Below are positions 1-8,124 of a DNA stretch of 35,762 nt, one piece after another. A program made the translations under genes and the position numbers. Source of the stretch: Chloroflexota bacterium (GTDB lineage Bacteria > Chloroflexota > Anaerolineae > Anaerolineales > VGOW01); assembly GCA_016197225.1 (NCBI GenBank), contig JACPWC010000038.1, positions 1 through 35,762 of the forward strand, read 5' to 3'. The notes under the pieces were generated by a model. That model ran no database searches and was not told the DNA's origin. It worked only from the letters and a program-made list of their open reading frames with translations. Positions within the stretch are counted from its first letter, which is position 1, and every line of letters begins with the position of its first letter.

Positions 1-1
1 G

Positions 2-1621
2 CTCGAGAGGCTGTGTGCAGGTTGTGGAATCAGAGGGCGAACACTGGGTGTGAATGTGGATAACTTCGGCCGTGTGGAGTGAACGGCGGTTGACGGGCCG
101 GTTGCCGCCGTAAGGACTGGCCCCGTTCGGGAACGCTCCGACTTGGGTGGTATCGCCCGAAGCCAGGTTGAAGTTGAGCAAGGTGTTGTCCGGCGGCTGG
201 TTGCCCCAGGGATAAGCCCGGCCATCGGTTCCGCGCGCGGCCTTCTCCCACTCGGCCTCGGTTGGCAGGCGGCGGCCCGCCCACTCGCAGTAAGCGCCGG
301 CCTGCAACCAGTTCACCCAGATGACGGGATAGTCGTCAAAGGCCGGGGCGCCGTAGTAACTGGAGCGCGTCGTCGAGTCGGTTCGGGCGGGCGGCGCGCA
401 GTCGCCGGCCTCAACGCACAATTGATATTGAGCGTTGGTCACCTCGCTGCGGTCGAGCCAGAAAGCGGCCACGTTCTCCGCATGCTCCGGCTTCTCGTTG
501 CCAAAAGCCTGCAAGTCGTCGTCGGGCGAGCCCATGATGAACTCACCCGCAGGGACGAAGACCAGCACCATATTATCAACCGGCGAAATCGCAGTTGTGC
601 CGACTTCGGGCGTCAGATTCAAAAACGGGGTCGCCGACGGTGGCCGGGACGAGGGTGTTCTGGTAGGAACCGGAGCGGTGTTTGTGAGCGTAATGGCCGG
701 AACGGGCGTGGAAGACGGTTGAGGGACAGTGGCGGTCGCCCCGGATTCTGCAAGCGTTGGCGTGGCGGAAATGGTGGCGGCGAGCGGGTTGCGGACGATC
801 AGAGCGCCAATGATCAGCAAGGCAATGAGGCCCAGGCCGATCAGGAGCGGTTGCGGCTTGACTCGTGGCGCGCCCAGGGCCAGATCGACTCGCGCTTCGC
901 GCGCGCGCGGCTTGGCCCGGCCCAGCGCCTTGCGCATGTCGCGGATGGTGGCGTAGCGGGCTTCGGGGCGATGGGCGAGCGCGCGCTGGATGACTTGCGC
1001 GGTAGGCAGGGTGATGTCCGGGTTGAACTTGCGCGGCGAGGCTTGCTCCGGCAGGCGGGCGGTGAGAAGCGCGAAGAGGGTTGCTCCGGCAGAGTAGATG
1101 TCGGCTCGGGCGTCGTCGCCGCCTTCGGGCGCGGTGAAGGGGGCGCGGTCGGGGGGTGCGGCCAGTTCGGTGAGGCCGGGGCCATAAAGTTTGGCCTGGC
1201 CGCCGGAGTCGATCCAGACGTGGGCCGGGGAGAAGCCGCCGCGACCGAGGGGCAGGTTGAGGGTGCGAATGTAGTCGAGGGCGGTGAGGGTTTGGCTTAC
1301 CCATTGCGTGGCTTCAGGCTCGGCCAGTTTGCCGTCGCGTTTGAGGCGGGCTTGCAGGTTTTCGCCTTCGGGCCATTCAAGGACAACGTAAAGCCGGGAG
1401 TCGAGGGTGAAGTGCTCGTAAAGCGCAGGCAGGTTGGGGTGGTTGTGCGAGGCCAGGGCTTCGGCAGAACGTTCGAAGAGAGCGACTTCTTCGCCTTCAA
1501 ATTCTTTGATGGCGCAGGCGCGATCTTCTTCAACATCGTGGCCGCGATAAGCAAGCAAGTTGCCTTCTGGCAAGGACTCAACGCGATAGCGGTCGCGCAG
1601 GAGTTGGCCGACACTCAGCAT
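2..1621 (-). CDS. Pseudokinase-like membrane protein with C-terminal FGE/sulfatase-modifying domain (3' end outside window)
   Basis: Translating the minus strand from the ATG at 1621 gives 540 residues with no stop before the window edge. Residues about 10-235 have a Ser/Thr kinase fold: the ATP lysine region (CAIKEF, K39), an APE motif (TAPEGG) and DIYSAG are present. The HRDxKPxN loop reads GRGGFSPAH (about 126-134) and DFG reads YGPG (146-149), so the catalytic aspartates are missing. One membrane segment follows (about 259-276), then a Thr/Pro/Ser linker, then an FGE/SUMF1-type domain from about 346 ([41 protein letters not shown]). After SPYG (about 505) the expected AxDMAGNVWEW block is absent in all three frames. 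Kinase-FGE fusions are known in bacteria; ligand sensing or scaffolding here is inference. Confidence 0.8.
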   Translation of the reverse strand, partial: MLSVGQLLRDRYRVESLPEGNLLAYRGHDVEEDRACAIKEFEGEEVALFERSAEALASHNHPNLPALYEHFTLDSRLYVVLEWPEGENLQARLKRDGKLAEPEATQWVSQTLTALDYIRTLNLPLGRGGFSPAHVWIDSGGQAKLYGPGLTELAAPPDRAPFTAPEGGDDARADIYSAGATLFALLTARLPEQASPRKFNPDITLPTAQVIQRALAHRPEARYATIRDMRKALGRAKPRAREARVDLALGAPRVKPQPLLIGLGLIALLIIGALIVRNPLAATISATPTLAESGATATVPQPSSTPVPAITLTNTAPVPTRTPSSRPPSATPFLNLTPEVGTTAISPVDNMVLVFVPAGEFIMGSPDDDLQAFGNEKPEHAENVAAFWLDRSEVTNAQYQLCVEAGDCAPPARTDSTTRSSYYGAPAFDDYPVIWVNWLQAGAYCEWAGRRLPTEAEWEKAARGTDGRAYPWGNQPPDNTLLNFNLASGDTTQVGAFPNGASPYGGNRPVNRRSLHTAEVIHIHTQCSPSDSTTCTQPLE

Positions 1622-1636
1622 GGTGAGGATTATACA

Positions 1637-1927
1637 GGAGTCAGAATTTAGAAGTCAGAAGAAAGAATAGCCGAAGAATAAGCTTCAAGAATCTTGCTAA
1701 CCTCAGCAAGTTGAGATAGCAGATTTCGAGTATCGGCGTAGGCAAAGGTCATTGGCTAGAATCAAATAGTAGCGGCTTTCCTCAAGTGAGCCTTGGGCAA
1801 TGTTCATGAATCTTGCCTTGTCGGCTCTGCCTCTTTTCTTGAAGCCTCAGCAATATTAGTGTCCATTTTGGCGATCCTTTCATATCATAAAGGGGTCTCA
1901 ACATTCTGGCTTCTGGCTACTGACTCC
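1637..1927. repeat. Inverted word-repeat arms bracketing the S23 remnant
   Basis: The arms are 1637-1661 and 1903-1927. The reverse complement of the right arm matches the left at 19 of 25 positions, with core words GGAGTCAG and AGAAG-CAGAA. The right arm lies inside the 3' end of trmD and supplies its last dozen or so codons. The left arm supplies the stop of the decayed S23 frame. The arrangement resembles a small inserted cassette. Confidence 0.7.
1648..1866 (-). pseudogene. Decayed four-helix-bundle (S23 / 23S rRNA intervening-sequence family) gene
   Basis: On the minus strand, family-like segments appear in sequence order but in different frames: TNIAEASRK from about 1857, then RADKARFMNIAQGSLEESRY, then ADTRNLLSQLAEVSKIL running to a TAA at 1648-1650. 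These match the second half of the S23 four-helix-bundle family (usual pattern NIAEGxxR...FLxIAxGSxxE...LxELxxxxSxxL). At least two frameshifts separate the segments, and the family's first helix is missing. It is therefore read as a dead, 5'-truncated copy. It sits between inverted word repeats directly after trmD and is visibly AT-richer than its neighbours. Confidence 0.7.
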
Positions 1928-2673
1928 CGAATGCTTTCTTCCGCCAGCGTCAACAAAAACCTCTTATCCTCCTCACTCAACTCAGCCGTGAGCAGCAAGT
2001 CGGGCCGCAATTGCCACGTTCGGCGAAGCGATTGCTCTCGCCGCCAGCGGGCAATTTTGGCGTGGTCGCCGGATTGCAAAACGCTCGGCACGACCCAGCC
2101 GCGAAATTCGGGCGGGCGGGTGTAGTGTGGATATTCAAGCAAGCCGCTGGCATGTGAGTCGTCTTTGACGGCGTCTTCATCGCCAAGCACGCCGGGCAGG
2201 TGACGGGCCACCGCATCAACGATCACCAGCGCCGGAAGCTCGCCGCCGGTCAACACGTAATCGCCAATCGAAATCTCGTCAGTGACCAAGTGTTCGCGCA
2301 CACGCTCATCCACGCCTTCGTAGCGACCACAAATGAGAGCGAACCGTTCGTGTCCGGCAAGTTCGCGGGCCACACTCTGGGTGAATTTACGGCCTGTGGG
2401 TGAAAGCAGGATAATTGGGATTTTGGGATTTTGGGATTTTGGGGTTTGCAATACACTTTCCACCGCCGCAAAGATCGGCTCGGCCTTCATCACCATGCCG
2501 CCGCCGCCGCCGTAAGGGGCGTCGTCGGTGACGTGGTGCTTGTCGGTCGCCCAGTCGCGAATGTTGTGCGCCTGAACGGTGAGCAGGCCCGCCGCTTGCG
2601 CCCGCTTGAGGATGCTCTCTTGCAGGTAAGCGTCGAACATGGCCGGGAAAAGGGTAAAGATGTCAATATGCAT
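1885..2673 (-). CDS. trmD: tRNA (guanine-N1-)-methyltransferase TrmD
   Basis: A SPOUT-class enzyme that methylates G37 of tRNAs reading CNN/CGG codons, using S-adenosylmethionine and preventing +1 frameshifts. The 262 residues start [10 protein letters not shown] and contain [20 protein letters not shown], the knot motif [12 protein letters not shown], the catalytic-loop DDSHASG and the C-terminal [13 protein letters not shown] and WRREQSL. Two oddities are visible. Residues about 75-90 are lengthened by an in-frame 8-bp tandem repeat (2417-2440). The last dozen or so residues (after LAEESI) are encoded by an inverted word repeat. No strong Shine-Dalgarno sequence precedes the ATG. It is divergent from maf across a shared promoter region. 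Identification is secure; the repeat insertions are seen directly. Confidence 0.97.
   Translation of the reverse strand: MHIDIFTLFPAMFDAYLQESILKRAQAAGLLTVQAHNIRDWATDKHHVTDDAPYGGGGGMVMKAEPIFAAVESVLQTPKSQNPKIPIILLSPTGRKFTQSVARELAGHERFALICGRYEGVDERVREHLVTDEISIGDYVLTGGELPALVIVDAVARHLPGVLGDEDAVKDDSHASGLLEYPHYTRPPEFRGWVVPSVLQSGDHAKIARWRREQSLRRTWQLRPDLLLTAELSEEDKRFLLTLAEESIRESVARSQNVETPL
2417..2440. repeat. 8-bp tandem repeat (GGGATTTT x3) inside trmD
   Basis: Three perfect copies of GGGATTTT lie head to tail at 2417-2424, 2425-2432 and 2433-2440, followed by a degenerate GGGGTTTG. The block is inside trmD and is read on the minus strand as PKSQNPKIP-like residues. The unit is not a multiple of three, so loss or gain of one copy would shift the frame; three copies keep it. 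Confidence 0.9.
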
Positions 2674-2686
2674 GATGGGAGCAGGA

Positions 2687-2706
2687 AGTTAGAGTCAAGT
2701 TAGAGC
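2687..2706. repeat. Short direct word repeat (AAGTTAGAG)
   Basis: AAGTTAGAG occurs twice, a few bases apart, upstream of trmD. The same word recurs in the rsgA spacer at 5759. It is a minimal member of the local word-repeat class and has no inverted arm. Confidence 0.5.
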
Positions 2707-2720
2707 GACCGCCGGAAGGA

Positions 2721-2746
2721 ATTGTAACATTCAACTATGCTAGAAT
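2721..2746. promoter_or_regulatory. Divergent promoters for trmD (-) and maf (+)
   Basis: On the minus strand an extended -10 (TGT-TACAAT; -10 at 2721-2726) faces trmD. On the plus strand an extended -10 (TGC-TAGAAT; 2738-2746) faces maf, with transcription expected near 2753. Neither has a good -35. Called by consensus only. Confidence 0.5.
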
Positions 2747-2770
2747 GACCGGGCGAGTTCATAAGCACTT

Positions 2771-3469
2771 ATGCCTTCACTCATCCTTGCCTCTGCCTCG
2801 CCCCGCCGCCGTGAACTACTGGCACTGCTCGGCTTGCCGTTCGAAGTGCGCGCCGCCGGAATTGACGAGACGCCGCAGACAGACGAAACGCCGGTTGAGT
2901 ACGTGAGCCGGGTGGCGAAGGAGAAGGCGGAAGCAATCTCTAATCTCCAATCTCCTAATAACGAGATTAGAGAATTGGAGATTGTAATTGCCGCCGACAC
3001 AGAAGTGGTGGTTGACGGCGAAATTTTGGGCAAGCCGCGCTCGGCTGAGGAAGCGCGGGCGATGCTGGTGAAACTGCGCGGGCGGACGCATGAAGTGATG
3101 TCGGCGGTTGCAATTTTCGACAGACGAAGCGAGGAACTTCATGAAGAGCTGTGCCACAGTGAAGTGCCGATGCGAAATTATTCGGATGAGGCGTTGGCCG
3201 ATTATGTGGCGACGGGTGACCCGTTGGACAAGGCCGGGGCGTACGCTATCCAGCACAACGGCTTTCGCCCGGTGGAAAACTTTAGCCACTGCTACGCCAG
3301 CGTGATGGGCTTGCCGCTCTGTCACCTCACCCGCGCTCTGCGCCGGCTAGGTATCGAGCCGCCGGCTGACGTGCCAGCAACCTGCCAGCAGTTCAACAAT
3401 TATCAGTGCCCGGTGTACAAGGAAATTCTGGAAACAAGGGAAAACAAGGAAACGCCCCTGATCCGTTAA
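2771..3469 (+). CDS. maf: Maf-family nucleoside triphosphate pyrophosphatase
   Basis: A 232-residue Maf/HAM1-like nucleotide pyrophosphatase, a housecleaning enzyme that hydrolyses non-canonical or excess (d)NTPs to NMP and PPi. It shows the N-terminal LILASASPRRRELL signature, AADTEVVVDGEILGKP with the catalytic aspartate, and GDPLDKAGAYAIQ. Between KEKAEA and VIAADTE lies a 17-codon in-frame insert (2934-2984) made of a palindromic word repeat, giving residues ISNLQSPNNEIRELEI. The tail after LRRLGIE is Cys-containing and ends in repeat-like KEILETRENKETP. ATG 2771 follows an extended -10 promoter. Substrate preference (dTTP/UTP or m7GTP) cannot be told from sequence. Confidence 0.95.
   Translation: MPSLILASASPRRRELLALLGLPFEVRAAGIDETPQTDETPVEYVSRVAKEKAEAISNLQSPNNEIRELEIVIAADTEVVVDGEILGKPRSAEEARAMLVKLRGRTHEVMSAVAIFDRRSEELHEELCHSEVPMRNYSDEALADYVATGDPLDKAGAYAIQHNGFRPVENFSHCYASVMGLPLCHLTRALRRLGIEPPADVPATCQQFNNYQCPVYKEILETRENKETPLIR
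2934..2984. repeat. Palindromic word-repeat insert within maf
   Basis: The left part is built of ATCTC(T/C)AATCTCC words and the right part of the reverse-complement words GAGATTAGAGA / TTGGAGATTG, around a TAATAAC centre. The 51 bp equal exactly 17 codons. A 21-nt stretch beginning GAGATTAGAGA is repeated exactly at 20061, downstream of a different gene. Confidence 0.85.
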
Positions 3470-3500
3470 ATTCCGCCAATCCGTTGTTCTAAACACACAC

Positions 3501-5753
3501 GTGACTCTCAAAAGACCTTTCTACTTCATCATCCTGACATTGCTCGCCGCTTGCGGCCTGGTTACCTCGCCACCCTCGGCCACGCCCACTCTGCCCGCTC
3601 CGAACCTTGTCACCTCCCTGCCCCCCAACCCCGAAGGCACGGCGGGCGCGTTTCTCAAAGCCTGGCAGGAGCGCGACTACACGGGCATGTACAGCCTGCT
3701 CACGCCGCTCTCGCAGGCGGCCATCTCGCAGGAAGACTTCGTCAACCATTACAAAGATGCCACCGTCCAGATGACGTTGAGCACGCTCGAAACGTCAATC
3801 CTGCAAGCCCTGCAAAGCGAACTGGACGCCGAAGTGCTGTTCAAGGCCACGTTTCACACGGCGCTGGTGGGCGATCTGACTCGCGAGATCACCATGCCTT
3901 TGCGTTTCGAGAAAGGGCGCTGGGGCGTGTCGTGGGACGACGGCCTGCTCCTGCCTGAACTTAGGGGCGGCAACTCGCTGTTCATGGATTACAAGATTCC
4001 GGCGCGAGCCAACGTCTACGACCGCAACGGGCTGGCGTTCGCCGCCCAGGCCGAGGCGGTGGCCATTGGCATCGTCCCCGGCCAGATCACCGACGAGGAT
4101 ACCCTTCTGCGCGAACTGTCGGCCCTCACCGGTCGTCACCCGGAAGTCATCAAGGCGCTCTATCAAAATGCGCAACCCGACTGGTACATTCAAGTGGGCG
4201 AAGCCTCTGCCGAACAGGTGGCCGAGCGTTTCAACGTCCTTTCAACATTGGGTGGCCTGCAACTGCAAACGTACTCCACCCGCTACTATCTCAACGGCCC
4301 GCTGGGCGCGCCGCATGCGGTGGGTTACGTGGCCAGCATTCCGGCAGAGGCGTTGGAGTTCTATCAATCGCTAGGCTATCGCGGCGATGAGGTGGTGGGC
4401 CAGACCGGCTTGGAGTTGTGGGGCGAGCAATACCTGGCTGGCAAGCGCGGGGGAAAGTTGTTGGTGTTAACTCCCGGCGGGCAAATTGCAACCGCCCTGG
4501 CTGAAAGCGAAGCCGCGCCGTCTCAGGCGATCTACACCACGCTTGACCGCGACTTTCAAAAGCAGGTCGTGCAGGCCCTGGGCGACATGACCGGGGCGGC
4601 GGTGGTGTTGAACTTGAACACCGGCGAAGTGCTGGCTTTTGCTTCCAGCCCGCCGTTCGACCCCAACCTGTTCGATTACACCAACCCCAACTCGGCCACA
4701 CTTGGCGCGGTGTTGAGCAGTCCCTACCAGCCGCTGGTCAATCGCGTCACTCAAGCCTTGTACCCGCCCGGCTCAGTGTTCAAGGTGGTGAATGTTGCGG
4801 CGGGCATGATGTCTGGCTTGTTCAACCGCGACACGACGTATAACTGCACCGGCGTGTGGGACGAACTTGGCCCGAACTTCATCAAGTACGACTGGACGGT
4901 GTCTCACGACTTGCCGCCGCACGGCGAGATTAACTTGCCCGAGGCCCTCATCTTCTCCTGCAATCCTTACAACTATCACATTGGCTTGGAAGTCTACAAC
5001 AAAGAGCCGGAGTTCCTGCCGAAGGTGGCGCGGCAGTTTGGGCTGGGCGCACCCACCGGCATCATCGGCCTTTCGAGCGACACGAATGAAGAGGTGGGCG
5101 GCCTGGTTCCCGACGACGCTTGGAAACAGCAAAACGTGGGCGAGCCGTGGTCGGCGGGCGACAGCGTGAACATGGCCATCGGCCAGGGATTCCTGCAAGT
5201 GACGCCTTTGCAAATGGCAAACATCTACGCCGCCATCGGCAACGGCGGCACGCTCTACCGGCCTCAACTGGTGTCGTACATCGCCGCGCCGGGTGAAGCG
5301 CCGGTGTATGAATTCAAGCCAGAGGTCATCGGTCAGTTGCCGCTCACCCCGGAGCAACTTGAAGTCATTCGCGAAGGATTGTTCGGCGTGGTTAATAATC
5401 CTCGAGGCACCGCCCGGCAACGCTTCCTCGGCTTGCAGATTCCGATCTACGGCAAGACCGGCACGGCTGAAAACACCACCGGCGGCAAGCCTCACGCCTG
5501 GTTCGCCGGTTACACCCAGGCCAACCGCGACGACAAACCCGACATCGCCATCGCCGTCGTGTTGACGAGTCGCGGCGAAGGATCAGAATGGGCCGCGCCT
5601 GTCTTCCGCCGGATCGTGGAAAGCTACTTTTTTGGGCGACCGGCTACGCTTTACGAATGGGAAGCCGAGATCGGGTTGACCGCCACGCCGAGTGAAACGC
5701 CCACCGAAACCCAACCCGCCCCGCTGGAAACCAGCACACCGACGCCCAGATAA
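3501..5753 (+). CDS. Penicillin-binding protein 2-like transpeptidase lipoprotein
   Basis: A peptidoglycan D,D-transpeptidase that cross-links stem peptides outside the membrane. The GTG at 3501 gives a lipoprotein-type signal (ILTLLAAC, Cys18) instead of the usual uncleaved anchor. Residues about 45-155 form an NTF2-like N-terminal domain (MecA_N type; FLKAWQERDYTGMYSLL). A PBP dimerisation region follows (RANVYDRNGLAFA, GLELWGEQYLAG). The transpeptidase domain has SVFK (Ser425, Lys428), SCN (486-488) and KTGTAE (Lys652). A Thr/Pro-rich tail closes the protein. It lies 31 bp downstream of maf and is followed by a word-repeat hairpin before rsgA. Whether it serves elongation or a low-affinity role is not decidable here. 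Confidence 0.93.
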   Translation: MTLKRPFYFIILTLLAACGLVTSPPSATPTLPAPNLVTSLPPNPEGTAGAFLKAWQERDYTGMYSLLTPLSQAAISQEDFVNHYKDATVQMTLSTLETSILQALQSELDAEVLFKATFHTALVGDLTREITMPLRFEKGRWGVSWDDGLLLPELRGGNSLFMDYKIPARANVYDRNGLAFAAQAEAVAIGIVPGQITDEDTLLRELSALTGRHPEVIKALYQNAQPDWYIQVGEASAEQVAERFNVLSTLGGLQLQTYSTRYYLNGPLGAPHAVGYVASIPAEALEFYQSLGYRGDEVVGQTGLELWGEQYLAGKRGGKLLVLTPGGQIATALAESEAAPSQAIYTTLDRDFQKQVVQALGDMTGAAVVLNLNTGEVLAFASSPPFDPNLFDYTNPNSATLGAVLSSPYQPLVNRVTQALYPPGSVFKVVNVAAGMMSGLFNRDTTYNCTGVWDELGPNFIKYDWTVSHDLPPHGEINLPEALIFSCNPYNYHIGLEVYNKEPEFLPKVARQFGLGAPTGIIGLSSDTNEEVGGLVPDDAWKQQNVGEPWSAGDSVNMAIGQGFLQVTPLQMANIYAAIGNGGTLYRPQLVSYIAAPGEAPVYEFKPEVIGQLPLTPEQLEVIREGLFGVVNNPRGTARQRFLGLQIPIYGKTGTAENTTGGKPHAWFAGYTQANRDDKPDIAIAVVLTSRGEGSEWAAPVFRRIVESYFFGRPATLYEWEAEIGLTATPSETPTETQPAPLETSTPTPR

Positions 5754-5755
5754 TA

Positions 5756-5819
5756 GGAAGTTAGAGGTTGGAGATCGGAGTTCGCAGCTCTAACATCCAA
5801 CCTCCAGCTTCCAACTTCC
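5756..5819. repeat. Inverted word-repeat element between PBP and rsgA
   Basis: The left half begins GGAAGTTAGAGGTTGGAG. The reverse complement of the right half begins GGAAGTTGGAAGCTGGAG. The first 24 positions agree except at five, all transitions. It starts 3 bp after the PBP stop and ends 5 bp before the preferred rsgA start, so it fills the whole spacer and could fold as a long hairpin in the mRNA. Confidence 0.85.
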
Positions 5820-5824
5820 AGTAC

Positions 5825-6751
5825 ATGCAACCCGGCCTGATCATCAAAGCCCAATCCGGTTTCTTTACTGTTCACACTGAGAACGGCCCGGTGGTGTGCC
5901 AACTGCGCGGCAAGCTCAAACGCGGCCCGCGCGAGACTGATCTGGCGACGGTTGGCGACCGGGTGATGATCTCGGTTTTGGCCGACGGCTCCGGGGCAAT
6001 CGAGTCGGTGGCCCCCCGCGATCGGGCGCTGGCTCGGCGCAAGCCGTCACCCAAAGGCCGCGCCGCGCGCGCCGCCGACGAAGTCGAACGCGAATCGGTC
6101 ATCCTCGCCAACCCCGATCAGGCTGTTTTCGTTTTTGCCTGCGCTCAACCCGCGCCCCGGCTTGGCATGTTGGATCGTTTTCTGGTGGTGGCTGAGGCCA
6201 ACGGTATCCCGGCCATTATTTGCGCCAACAAGGCTGACCTGGTTTCAGAGGCCGAAGCTCGCGAGTTGTTTGCCGGTTATGAGCCGCTGGGTTACCGGGT
6301 GATTTACACCAGCGCCTATACCAGCCACGGCGTGGCCGAACTAAAATTACAATTGGCAGGCCGAATTTCGGCCCTGGCCGGGCCGAGCGGCGTGGGCAAG
6401 TCATCGCTACTTAACGCTCTCCAGCCTGGGTTGGGGCTGGCGGCCAAAACGGTGAGTCGGGCCACTCAAAAAGGGCGGCACACCACCGTTCATCCCGAAC
6501 TGATCGCGCTGAGTGATGGCGGCTGGGTGGCCGACACGCCCGGCATCCGCGCCCTGACGCTTCACGATATTGACCCCTATGAACTGGACGGCTATTTCCC
6601 GGATATTCGACCTTATGTGTCCGGCTGCGGCTTCAACGATTGCACGCATGTTCGAGAAGAGGGTTGTGCTGTTCGGTCGGCGGTGGCGCGAGGCGAAATA
6701 CGAGCGCACCGTTATGAGAGTTATTTGAAGATCAGGTCTGGGCAAATATGA
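5825..6751 (+). CDS. rsgA: Ribosome small-subunit-dependent GTPase A
   Basis: A circularly permuted GTPase that assists late 30S maturation. An OB-like N-terminal region (IIKAQSGFFTVHTENG, VGDRVMIS) is followed by G4 NKADLV, G1 GPSGVGKSSLLN, the permuted G2/G3 DTPGIRAL, and the C-terminal zinc finger (CGFNDCTHVREEGC). The frame is open upstream to an ATG at 5768, but those 19 codons come from the word-repeat element, so MQPGLIIK at 5825 is preferred (308 residues, usual size). There is no clear Shine-Dalgarno. It probably lies in the maf-PBP transcript, separated by the hairpin. Confidence 0.95.
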   Translation: MQPGLIIKAQSGFFTVHTENGPVVCQLRGKLKRGPRETDLATVGDRVMISVLADGSGAIESVAPRDRALARRKPSPKGRAARAADEVERESVILANPDQAVFVFACAQPAPRLGMLDRFLVVAEANGIPAIICANKADLVSEAEARELFAGYEPLGYRVIYTSAYTSHGVAELKLQLAGRISALAGPSGVGKSSLLNALQPGLGLAAKTVSRATQKGRHTTVHPELIALSDGGWVADTPGIRALTLHDIDPYELDGYFPDIRPYVSGCGFNDCTHVREEGCAVRSAVARGEIRAHRYESYLKIRSGQI

Positions 6752-6780
6752 TCGGGTGACGAGTTTCCTCCAAAAGTCAC

Positions 6781-6809
6781 TTGTGTTCCATACCCCTAAT
6801 GCTTATAAT
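6781..6809 (+). promoter_or_regulatory. Sigma-70-type promoter for the LGFP-like repeat protein
   Basis: TTGTGT (6781-6786), 17-bp spacer, TATAAT (6804-6809). Transcription would start near 6816. This excludes upstream in-frame starts and supports the GTG at 6832. Confidence 0.7.
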
Positions 6810-6831
6810 CATTGATGGAGTCAATGCATTC

Positions 6832-7806
6832 GTGAGATGGAATAAGTCAACCTGGGGTTGGTATTTGCGGGTCTCGGCGTTCGTCGTTGCCGGCCTGGTT
6901 TTGGTGTTGGTCTCGGCAGCAGTTCTGGCGCAAACAGAGGGTGGCGAACGTTATTTTGACGAAACCGGCCATGCCGTCCGGGGGCCGTTTCTGAAATTCT
7001 TCGACGAGCACGGCGGGCTGGAAATCTTTGGCTTCCCCATCACCGACGAATATGTAAATGAAAACGGGCGGCTGGTGCAATATTTCCAGCGCGCCCGTTT
7101 TGAATGGCATCCCGAAAACCCGGCAGACTTCCAGGTTCAGTTGGGCTTGTTGGGCGACCAACTGGGTTATTCTCGGCCCCGCCTCGAGCCCGGCCAAATT
7201 CCCGCCGCCAACAATCCGCATTGCAAATACTTCCCTGAAACAGGCCATTCCGTTTGCTACGCCTTCCTCGATTACTTCAAGGCGAAAGGCGGTCTGGATG
7301 TGTTCGGTTACCCGATCAGCGAAGCTATCACTCAGAGCGACCGGATCATCCAGTACTTCCAGCGGGCGCAGATGGAGTGGCACCCCGAAAAACCCACGAA
7401 CCAGAAAGTTCAATTGGCGCTGATCGGCTCGGTTGCCTTCGATATTCTGGGAGAAGATCGGGATGAACTTCTACCCAAGCCCAGTCAACTGCGAAATGTG
7501 ACCTCGTTGACCACCTGGGCTTCGGTGCAGAAACCGGTGACGGGCCGAACCGGCTCACAGACGATTTACGTCTATGTCGGCGACCAGCACAAGCAAGCCA
7601 TCCAGGGCGCTTTAGTTACCGCCATCGTCCATTTTGCCTCAGGTGACCAGTCCTACACATTGGCCCTCACCGACACACGCGGCTTGACGCACCTGGAAAT
7701 CCCCTTCGGCCAGACTCGACCTGGGGAGAGGGTTTCAATTGACATTGACGTGAAATTCCGGAACCTCAACAACCGCACCCGCACCTCGTTTCTGCCCTGG
7801 TGGTGA
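6832..7806 (+). CDS. Secreted or membrane-anchored protein with two FDETGH/GFP repeats and a C-terminal beta-sandwich-like domain
   Basis: The GTG at 6832 lies downstream of a good promoter and follows GGAG by about 11 nt (324 residues). The N-terminus MRWNKSTWGWYL plus a hydrophobic stretch ending SAAVLAQ is a signal peptide or anchor. Two tandem modules of about 85 residues follow. The first has YFDETGH, FLKFFDEHGGLEIFGFPI and VQYFQRARFEWHPE. The second has YFPETGHSVCYAFLDYF, GGLDVFGYPISE and IQYFQRAQMEWHPE. Such modules resemble LGFP-type repeats of extracellular proteins. The last 95 residues look like a beta-sandwich (IYVYVGDQHKQAIQGA). Cell-surface attachment is inferred; no catalytic motif is seen. 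Confidence 0.75.
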   Translation: MRWNKSTWGWYLRVSAFVVAGLVLVLVSAAVLAQTEGGERYFDETGHAVRGPFLKFFDEHGGLEIFGFPITDEYVNENGRLVQYFQRARFEWHPENPADFQVQLGLLGDQLGYSRPRLEPGQIPAANNPHCKYFPETGHSVCYAFLDYFKAKGGLDVFGYPISEAITQSDRIIQYFQRAQMEWHPEKPTNQKVQLALIGSVAFDILGEDRDELLPKPSQLRNVTSLTTWASVQKPVTGRTGSQTIYVYVGDQHKQAIQGALVTAIVHFASGDQSYTLALTDTRGLTHLEIPFGQTRPGERVSIDIDVKFRNLNNRTRTSFLPWW

Positions 7807-7810
7807 ATTC

Positions 7811-7853
7811 CAGTGAACAGTGAGCATGATTGACAACTGTTCACGATCCACTG
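7811..7853. repeat. Inverted word repeat, possible bidirectional terminator
   Basis: CAGTGAACAGT (7811-7821) faces ACTGTTCAC (7836-7844), then GATCCACTG. It lies just after the repeat-protein stop and 9 bp beyond the stop of the convergent small gene. The same word set recurs at 20332-20390. Confidence 0.7.
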
Positions 7854-7861
7854 TCCATTTC

Positions 7862-8092
7862 TTACTGCTTACTGCCTTCCGCCTTCTGGTCTTCCTCGTC
7901 GTCATCCCAACCGATAATCCAAACGCACAGCCCGGCCACCAATGTTGTGGCGACAATGAGGGCCACCCACTGCGCCGGTAGCAGGCCCACATCACGGGCC
8001 TCGTAAGATATGATGGCGACCATGCCAATAGCCAGCGCAACCCAGGCGCTTAATCTGGGATGGGCTTTCGCCCAGGTGATCAGTTGATTCAT
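7862..8092 (-). CDS. Small two-helix membrane protein of unknown function
   Basis: 76 residues starting MNQLITWAKAHPRLSAW. AAGGAG stands 6 nt upstream of the ATG at 8092, a clear ribosome binding site that rejects the longer open frame. Two hydrophobic segments (about 15-30 and 42-61) and an acidic tail (WDDDEEDQKAEG) are visible, so it is probably inserted in the membrane with a charged C-terminus. It lies downstream of the histidine kinase on the same strand, separated by a word-repeat spacer. No family was recognised. Confidence 0.75.
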   Translation of the reverse strand: MNQLITWAKAHPRLSAWVALAIGMVAIISYEARDVGLLPAQWVALIVATTLVAGLCVWIIGWDDDEEDQKAEGSKQ

Positions 8093-8124
8093 TGCAACTC
8101 CTTTGACTTTGCTTTTTGAAATTA

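Noticed and set aside
55-63. Perfect DnaA-box-like TGTGGATAA
   Set aside because: A single box with no cluster, no AT-rich unwinding region and no dnaA or dnaN gene; not an origin on this evidence.
143-1651. 502-residue open frame on the plus strand
   Set aside because: It is the antisense shadow of the pseudokinase-FGE gene; its Gly/Arg-rich translation matches no family pattern.
1648-1866. Diversity-generating retroelement accessory gene
   Set aside because: Only an S23-like remnant is present; no reverse transcriptase, template or variable repeat is visible.
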